Origin: Chiua virens
Lineage: Eukaryota > Basidiomycota > Agaricomycetes > Boletales > Boletaceae
Assembly (NCBI GenBank): GCA_019787685.1
Contig: JAHNUO010000014.1
Location: forward strand, 1,054,001 to 1,118,000
Direction of reading: 5' to 3'
Length of the DNA stretch: 64,000 bases
Both the position numbers and the translations under genes were made by a program. Below are positions 57,395-64,000 of the stretch, piece after piece. The notes under the pieces are model-generated. The model worked only from the letters and a program-made list of their open reading frames with translations, was not told where the DNA came from and searched no databases. Each line of letters begins with the position of its first letter. Position 1 is the stretch's first letter.

Positions 57395-58502
57395 ATGACG
57401 AAACCGGAAGTAGGACCAACACCACTGGATCAGCTGAAAACACAGGTTGGTAGTAGGTTGTTTACGGTGTCATGGAAGTTGATGAGCATTCCAGGCGAGC
57501 AATTTCTGCATCCGATGCTATTCCACGGGATAGTGTACCATCACCCAGAGCAATCCTACCCTTGGCAATTCCTTCAAGACGCATTCCAATCAGCCTTTCA
57601 GGACCAGCCGGGCAGAGTGAGTATATATATTAAGCTCTACTGGTTTTCTTACATATTTTACGTAGCTATTAACCACAAGTGTACAGCTTTTGTCTGGGAA
57701 TGCCCGGCTGCAAAATATTCGCCGCTCAGTCAAACCAGCTTTAAGTTGGTTGAAGGAGATGCCAAATTCAGACGTCTTCGTCCTAATGGATACGCGCAGT
57801 GATTGGTCTGATGGTCTCGTGTTGCATGGTCGTTCTGCGGATGAGGAATGACGTGGGGTTTAGGTATTGGCCCATTACCTAGGTCCAGACATCCGGAAAC
57901 GACTTTCGATGGTCACTGGTATAAAGGGGCTAGTCATGTTAACGTGCGGCCCTACTTTCACGGTGAGGGAGCATTTTGATACCGGCATTCTCCCCATCGT
58001 CAAAAGGTAAACATAGGCATCAGCTATATATTTAGCCCAAGGAAGCTCATAGGATACCTTCAGCGGTTATATGGATTTCGTCGTAGGGTTCTCTGGTCAG
58101 CCGACCGCTGTATTGTCGTTCATTCGGGAGCTGGTCCACCGCATTCACATCTCTCAGCGGCCGGCTGAGGAAATCTTGCCGCTGTTGATACCTTACTACA
58201 AGAGTCTTCTGTGCCAGACTGGGGTAGTCCTGGTAGCCAGGACTGCAAATAGCGATTTGGTGAGACGCGGTTACCTCTTGTCCCCGCCCACAGGAAGGAT
58301 ATGGGGACTGGATCATCGGTGCGGCAAGGAAGGATGCCAGTCCCCTTCTATCAAGGCACGCCTGGCAAAACGACACAAAGTGCAAGAATTTGCAAGGTTC
58401 AAGTGCGTTGGTTGTAAATGGGATTCAGGCTGGCTTCCTCGACCTGATTTCTTGACTCCCATTTCGTCGTCCCTTTTTTTCCACGACTTCCCCCCTCTCT
58501 GA
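57395..58502 (+). CDS. Paralog of the H3-mimic gene's core and zinc ribbon, without mimic or PHD-like finger
   Basis: Exons 57395-57616, 57666-57818, 57864-58006 and 58064-58502 join without stop into 318 residues. The 45-bp intron 57819-57863 removes an in-frame TGA and TAG. The last two introns have phases 0 and 2, as in the gene at 38933. Corresponding segments are FLHPMLFHGIVYHHPEQ, DVFVLMDTRSDWSDGL (Arg where the other protein has the His of NHTD), GLVMLTCGPTF (Cys kept) and a C-terminal zinc site CGKEGC...CVGC. I infer a pseudoenzyme version of the same fold. The start at 57395 is the first in-frame ATG, but upstream exons are possible. Confidence 0.6.
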
Positions 58503-58959
58503 GGAACAAAAAATTATACTTCATGGGCAAAGCCTAATTCAAAAACGGGAGAGGAAGTGTAAATAGGTCTTCACTATAGTCGACTGTCATGTAATCTACA
58601 TCACAAGTATCCGAGGTATTTTGCTTGCACAGATCTGCGAGCAATGCAAAAATGTCCTCTGCCGATGTTTCGGGGCACTTTGGGAAGAGTGACAACACGA
58701 CGAGTCAGTGCGTCGAGATTTCCTTCGCAAGGACATTTATGGTGTTCTGGGGGGTCACATTGAATCATAGTGAAACGATCAGTCCTGAACGGAGATGAAC
58801 AAACCCGAGTCGAGAAGCCATCGCCAGAATACTCCGAAATTATGCTGCATTCCTGATTATAACGCGCGTGACAAATGATTACAAGTAGCACACGACCGAC
58901 CAAAGACGTACAATAAATCAGTGTTTCTCCTCTCACGTTGTCCCAATACCTAGATAATG
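58503..58959. other. Unassigned intergenic region
   Basis: A minus-strand frame at 58601-58975 has no recognisable motif and does not continue the reductase fragment that starts just beyond it. Nothing else is visible. Confidence 0.35.
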
Positions 58960-59650
58960 CAATCATATCATGCAATCGATCGAGTTGGGCAGCATGGCGA
59001 CGTATACATCAATCGGGCCCTCCATAGCCAACACCTCAGCAGTCTTGGCCGTCTTATAGTTGGACGCGACGTGGACACCCAGTACTTTCAGCAATTGAAC
59101 CTTGTCGTCTGTGCCAGTGGATGCGATGACTTTTATGCCGTCCCGTTTGGCGAGTTGGATGACGAGGCTAGAAGGACCGGCGTCAGTGACTGACCCCGCA
59201 AGGCGCAGTCTGGACCGCACCAGCACCGCTGCTAACGAACGCGACTGGAATCCCCCTATACACAGCAATACGCAACGCCTGGAAGCAATGGCCGGTGGAA
59301 ATATACAACCCAACAAAAGACAAGCTTACCTCCTTTCTCGTTCCAGCCAACGCACACAGCTCCAATGGCCATCTCAACTCGTCAGGTCCGTGACCCGTAC
59401 CTAATCAACAGTCGTATTATGGACTGAAAAAGGCTTACCAGGGATCCCAGCTAACCCCACAAAGACATTCCGAGGGAGGTTGTGTTCGCCGTGTAGGACC
59501 TGCACTGAATTGTTTGGGGTTCCCGGCTCAGTGGGCCGACGCCTCCGACATATCAAGATGTTTGGGTTTGTTTGGCCTAGGCAACGTTGTGAGCGGGGTC
59601 TGAAATGTTTCGCGTTTTTCTCCCTCCACACGTCCCAGAGAGGGGTTCGC
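58960..59650 (-). pseudogene. NADP-dependent medium-chain reductase fragment
   Basis: Minus-strand exons resemble the middle of zinc-independent medium-chain reductases (leukotriene B4 12-hydroxydehydrogenase type). They show LPRNVFVGLAGIPGKP (about 59430-59480), GIPVAFVSSGAGAVQ with the nucleotide-binding glycines (about 59220-59265), then LVIQLAKRDGIKVIASTGTD and VHVASNYKTAKTAEVLAMEG (59010-59140). It breaks off after PIDVY and lacks the C-terminal substrate domain. The N-terminal domain is only weakly visible. Frames differ between blocks. Confidence 0.65.
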
Positions 59651-60539
59651 AAGCAATGTCGGGCGCTGCGCCTTTTAATGGGCTGGCGTGGAATCTTCCC
59701 AGGGCGCTCGGATCGAGCCCTTGCCTGGCTTGCATTCGTTCCCTTCTATGGCCCACTTCCACCACCGTCAATCGTTTGATTTTACCAGCTCGTTACGACC
59801 AACTACTGGTGCGTGCGAATTCGCTTTTTTTCTCATTTTGTTTCTTAGGCACCATCGACCAAACCTCTGTCGACGCAGCCCACCTCGATTCAACTGTGAA
59901 GCTACCCTACTTTGTAGCATATGCTCTTCGCTTCATTCTTCGGTCACAGTATTCTTCCAGCGTCTCAAATACTCAGGAATTGCCAGGTCACCCATTGTTT
60001 ATATTGCCCTTCATACCGCGGCGATCCCGCCACTCTGGTTCGAAGACACGATTCGTTTCGTCGGTCTCGGTCCCTATCCTACTACACACATTCTACCATT
60101 GACGAAGAAGTCCACCCCGCCACCCTCCGTGAACCCCTTCCCCGCCGCTTCGCGCACCAGCCTGTCGTTGTTCTTCTGTTACTTCCCGTTCGCTGGTACA
60201 TAGTTATATTACGTGTAAGTATAACCATGTTTGTGTTGCTCGCGCTTGTGCGAGATTTGTATACTATCCGACTTCTCTGGTGCCCAGCCGAGATGCTCAT
60301 AGAGGCAATGCAGCTCAATTACCTGAATAGTCTGCGAGAAATATCTTTGTGCCGTCGGCAATTCGCCACAAACATTCTCTGGTCCCCGCGCGAACAAAAG
60401 CACCTCGGTGTCGTCTCCCACGCGGTATTAGCAACTCTGCTACACCCCGAAAGTTAATCGGTCATTTGTACTACGTTGAGAGCTCTTCCTTTTTGTCATT
60501 CACGAACTCAAAGCAATATTTACAGCATCGTGATCTGCA
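59651..60539 (+). other. Unrecognised coding-like region
   Basis: Overlapping plus-strand frames between 59605 and 60457 contain hydrophobic stretches, for example HQPVVVLLLLPVRWYIVILR near 60155-60215, but no consistent gene model or family. It may be a decayed membrane-protein gene. The last 80 bases before 60540 are the immediate upstream region of the next gene. Confidence 0.3.
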
Positions 60540-61907
60540 ATGGCTCTCGAAAAAGAATATGTGCTAGTAGTGCTCGATCCCTGCCGCCTAAGGGAAGAAG
60601 AGCAAGTCCGGCAACACATGCCCCGTCACTGGGTACTCACAAGCTTGCCACGACTCGAAGGAAAAGAGTTATTGACGATTCGGGGGACCCGGGGATTCGT
60701 TCACGAAGCAAGAGTCACCGACCTCCCGAATGACCTCGAAAATGGCCATATCCCAATTTACATTGACGAGTTGGTAGGTCGCCATTCACGGCCTTCTTTC
60801 TACATCCTGCCTCACGTATTTTAGCTTCTCATTTGGCATTGGATCAAACAAGATCCAAAAGCCAGTATTTCACCCGTTTTCATGCAATTTGATGTATTCC
60901 AAGATACCATCCAAGCAGAGTCGGGCCGGAAGTGGTTTACCACCTTCAAGGCTATTTTTGGTGGCCTTGACTTAACAAGCGACCCAATGTAGGCCCTGTG
61001 AAGTGGCAGTCTCCGGTCACTGATTTTTCTTTTTTAGTGACTTTGCACCGCACATGAGCGAAGCTGACTTTCCTCAACATCTCCTCGCTCTACAAAAATT
61101 GGAAGAAAAAGTTGTACTCTGGCCCCCGGTACACGAAATGCTTCGTCTAAAGGAAAGGAAAACGATCAAATTGCTAGATCGTATTGCTCGTTTTAAGACG
61201 GACACACCTCGCCCCTCCACTCGTTTCGAGCTGACACTCCCTCTGCCGTGCCCAGCAAAGTATATGATGAAACGAGAGGGAAGGGCGTCATGGCACGTGC
61301 AACCAGGTATCCACAGGACATGGAACAATAAAAGGGCGGCGAATTTATTATCCTTGACGGACTCACCCTGGTTCATGCAGGAAATCATCCACGACTGCAC
61401 AGCGGTGGGGCGATGGCGGTGCATAGTCATCGGGGGAGACATATATCGCATTATCTTGGACCGAGGCTCACAGGGTTGTACCTTGCGAGAGCACGGAAGA
61501 ACCTTAGAGGATATGTCTCGGTGAGGGAAAAGTATTTGTGATCTCCTCATCGGCTAAAATTCAGCAGAGTTGAAGCCCGCAGTGAAATAATGCGAATTCG
61601 CGGTGGATCCATACAAGAGATCCAAGCTGCAGACCGTGAGCTAGAGGAATTCGTCAAGTTGACATTATCCTCACTCATTGATCTGGAGGAGGAAGGTCCT
61701 GTCTCCAAAAGCTCTCTGAGAATTTGGACATGCCTTGATTTGTCTCTTATGAGGAATCTACCTGGCCCTTTTCAATATTTTGTCACAGGAGTGAAGAGGG
61801 GCCTGCAAGTCAGGTTTTTTGCTGGCCTGGACACTTACCATTTCAAGATGTGCGCAGATGCGTTTTTGAAACATTTTGTAGATTTACTACATGTTCAGCG
61901 TCAATAA
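60540..61907 (+). CDS. Fungal protein with possible ATP-grasp-like fold, paralog B
   Basis: Four exons, 60540-60773, 60825-60988, 61038-61520 and 61565-61907 (or from 61568), join in phases 0, 2, 2 into about 407 residues. It starts MALEKEYVLVVLDPCRLREE. Equivalent segments to paralog A: IWHWIKQDP...FGGLDLTSDP, VLWPPVHEML, LPLPCPAKYMMKREG, AVGRWRCIVIGGDIYRIIL, and SSLRIWTCLDLSLMRNLP then FQYFVTGVKRG. Paralog A has RLDIGVMRD and YFVNEVERG there; B has CLDLSLMRN and YFVTGVKRG, so the presumed metal-binding Asn/Glu are replaced. B may be catalytically dead. Confidence 0.7.
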
Positions 61908-62182
61908 CCCGCTGGGCATTCTACAGTGTCACTATGCCGCAGTCCGGATCACACTGTATTTGTTTTGCTAGTACTTGCTAGGATATTGCTTTACACCCTT
62001 AGATACCCACGTTTGCTTGATTCTGAGCGTTGAGTTGCAATCCTTCAGTGCTGATTTCAGGCACCCTGATAGAAGTTTTGTTCCTCTTTTCTGCCTCGCC
62101 ATGGAGGACTAAAAAGCGACACCCCTCGACACAGACAACACCGACAACATCTCCCCCTCCTCCCCTCAACACACACACTGGC
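61908..62182. other. Intergenic and 5' flank of the C2H2 gene
   Basis: No gene is seen. CT-rich stretches near 62095-62175 fit a fungal promoter or 5' leader. Confidence 0.35.
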
Positions 62183-63610
62183 ATGGCTGCCCTCGTCGCA
62201 CCAAACAACCCTCCCCTCCTCCCCGTCGCACCACCCAACGCCGGCGTTGCCAAACGCTACCGCCCCGCACCCGGAAAGATCTTCCAGTGGCGAGTGTCGT
62301 ATGGTCTTCAGCAAAAGCGAGCATTTGGCCAGGCACATTAGGTAGCTCTCAGGCACTCATCCTCTCTTCGATCTCATTTATCTCCGTCCAGGAAACACAC
62401 CGGCGAGCGGCCCTTCACCTGCCACTGCTCGAAGCAATTCTCCCGCCTCGTCAGCATGCTCAGACCGTCCATGCCGACAAGCAGGACCAGAACGAGCGCA
62501 TGATGCGCGAGCTCACTTCCCTACACGCCTCCAGTGGCCGCGGCCAACAAGACCGGCCAGGCCAGAGGTAAAAGGGGCCAGACTGCTCTCTCTATCTCTG
62601 CCGTCCCAGCATCCGCCAGTGTCCTCCAGGATACCTCCATCCACCACCCCGATCAGGTCAGGGAAGAGGACATCAATCCTCCCTCTATTTCGATGCATCA
62701 GCGTCCCGGGACCAGTACTGGCTACGAAGTTGGCGACGCTTGGAACACCGATGTCGACCGCGGCAATCCGCGGCCTCTCAATAACCATTCCTTTCGTGAC
62801 TCCAGCCAGTCCTTTCGTGTCCCCCCCGCAGCATCAAATTCTTCCTCATTCTACGGGCAGCAGCAGTCGCAGTCGTTTCTCTCCTTCACCAACCCACTCA
62901 ACCTCAGCGTCGCCTCACGGGATGGTCGCCCCGGACCTAGCCACAGCCGTCCACCCACTGCAGGTGGTCCAGACTCACTTGCTAGAACACTCCCACCCCT
63001 GGCAGCAGTCGTCTCCGCGACACTCCCCACATCATCAACCCAGCAGTTCCCCGCCCCACCACAATCCGCACAACACGTACTTCCCCTACCAGGCGCAGCT
63101 GCACTTAGACGACCTTCAACCGCAAATCGCCCAGGCACAGCTCCAGCATCATACTACGCCTCAAAACCTGCCTACGCCGGAGGGCCTGGATTAGTCCATC
63201 AGTCAGAGTTATCCCTTCCAGTCTATGGACGTGCCACAGACCTGGCAGGCACAGCAGCAGCTTACCAACACAACCCATTCGAAGCAGATCCGCCATCATC
63301 CTCAACAGGTGCATACGACTCACCGTTTTCCTTCCACCCACCGACACTTGCCGAATCAGCAACCGTCTATACCGGGTCCATCGAGCCTTCATCCGGGAAC
63401 CCTCGCAAACGACCTTTCTCAGGATTCGACGGCCACGTCAACGATAATACAAACATCAGAAACACACTCACTTCAGTAGCGGAGGGTCGACAATGCAAGA
63501 CTCGAAAGCAACCATCTCAGCCAACGCACGCGACATCATCGGACGCTCAAGTGGATTCTCATGCATCAGCTGCCTCGCAATCTCCACGAGGAACTCCCTC
63601 TCCCTTGTGA
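62183..63610 (+). pseudogene. C2H2 zinc-finger transcription factor, broken in both fingers
   Basis: ATG 62183 opens MAALVAPNNPPLLPVAPPNA up to GKIFQ. The first finger then loses about 11 bp, and the usable finger (CRMVFSKSEHLARHI) lies in a shifted frame that meets a TAG at 62339-62341. An intron (62342-62391) leads to RKHTGERPFTCHCSKQFSRL. About 10 bp are missing before QHAQTVHADKQDQNERMMRE, and one extra base follows near 62534. The C-terminal region (MAAANKTGQARGKRGQ, TNPLNLSVASRD, TLPPLAAVVSATLP, RRPSTANRPGTAP, NPRKRP) is typical of a conserved basidiomycete C2H2 regulator with a long disordered tail. Three indels in about 250 bp indicate a pseudogene unless they are assembly errors. Confidence 0.75.
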
Positions 63611-64000
63611 TTCGCCTGCAATGAAAGATCAGCTCTTCCAGTGTCCTACCGCACGACCAGAGGTCACTGCGAATCGGATCGTAGGCATCCTTGGCGATGA
63701 TTTCAGGAGCCATGTATCCCTCCGTTCCGACCGTGCCGCGATATTTCTTACCAAGTGTGCGGATCCACACCGCGACACTGAAGTCATTGATCGAAAGACG
63801 ACCCCCACCGACAGGGATGTGAACGTTCGATGGCTTGATGTCCAGATGAGCGACGTTATGCTTGTGCACAAATGCCACTCCGGCAACGAGCTGTTTTTCT
63901 GCCGACCACACATGCTCATCAGGTTGCCTGAGATCGGTCAGATGGCCTCCGCCAGACGAAGTATAGATCACGAATCCGCCACAGCTGCGTTTCCACGCGT
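63468..64000 (-). CDS. Protein kinase C-lobe, 5' end beyond window
   Basis: The frame is open to the window edge and ends at 63468. It shows AEKQLVAGVAFVHKHNVAHL then the catalytic loop HLDIKPSNV (about 63820). INDFSVAVW comes in place of DFG (about 63780), followed by KYRGTVGTEGYMAPEI and AYDPIRSDLWSCGRTLEELI. Basidiomycetes have many kinases of this kind with DFS. The ATP-binding lobe lies outside the window. The 3' end overlaps the last 143 bp of the C2H2 reading frame in convergent orientation. Confidence 0.8.
   Translation of the reverse strand, partial: AWKRSCGGFVIYTSSGGGHLTDLRQPDEHVWSAEKQLVAGVAFVHKHNVAHLDIKPSNVHIPVGGGRLSINDFSVAVWIRTLGKKYRGTVGTEGYMAPEIIAKDAYDPIRSDLWSCGRTLEELIFHCRRITREREFLVEIARQLMHENPLERPMMSRALAEMVAFESCIVDPPLLK

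Noticed and set aside
57849..57863. In-frame TGA and TAG as pseudogene lesions in the H3-family paralog
   Set aside because: Both lie within a plausible 45-bp GT-AG phase-0 intron at the position conserved in the gene at 38933.
62619..63194. A 191-codon Ser/Pro/His-rich plus frame
   Set aside because: It is a shadow of the C2H2 factor's disordered tail in another frame.
1..64000. CRISPR arrays, bacterial operons or riboswitches
   Set aside because: The sequence is fungal nuclear DNA with spliceosomal introns; no regularly spaced identical short repeats with unique spacers were seen.

Overview
The window looks like a repeat-rich accessory region of an Agaricomycete (mushroom-forming basidiomycete) genome. 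Genes carry many short GT-AG introns of about 45 to 65 bp. The recognisable families are typical of that group: Plavaka-type transposases, DUF6570/Rep Helitrons, a DIRS-like tyrosine-recombinase retroelement, DUF6532-, DUF6589- and DUF6698-like proteins, a TET/JBP dioxygenase, a laccase and a CHAT protein. All family names come from reading translated sequence by eye; no search was run.

Layout. 1-1030: palindrome-bearing tandem repeats and a GC-rich repeat. 1030-18400: two different decayed Plavaka elements (minus strand) around a hypothetical gene, a DUF6532-like gene, an internally deleted Helitron and a DUF6589-like N-terminal gene. 18600-25956: a truncated DUF6698-like gene, then the first exon of a membrane dipeptidase gene head-to-head with a nearly full-length but broken MED12 (Mediator subunit 12). 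27900-32500: a decayed DIRS-like element. 33100-33530: a 45-bp minisatellite. 35640-37430: a laccase pseudogene. 38933-40453: an intact five-exon gene whose N-terminus copies the histone H3 tail. 40800-42400: trinucleotide-like satellite. 43090-44417: a TET/JBP dioxygenase. 44500-49100: copia and Tc1/mariner remnants and two hypothetical genes. 51468-52724: a CHAT pseudogene. 52706-61907: two intact paralogous genes that may have an ATP-grasp fold, a second MED12 fragment, a second Helitron fragment, a paralog of the H3-mimic gene without the mimic, and a reductase fragment. 62183-64000: a broken C2H2 transcription-factor gene converging on a protein kinase that runs off the window.

Two themes stand out. 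One is a graveyard of conserved host genes (MED12 twice, dipeptidase, laccase, CHAT, medium-chain reductase, C2H2 factor) next to mobile elements, which suggests duplicated or captured segments that are decaying. The other is a small set of intact lineage-specific genes with a chromatin flavour. The most striking is the 438-residue predicted protein at 38933-40453. It combines an ungapped histone H3 tail mimic, a PHD-like zinc finger, a possible caspase-like His/Cys core and a C-terminal zinc ribbon, and it sits about 2.6 kb upstream of a TET/JBP DNA-modification enzyme on the same strand.
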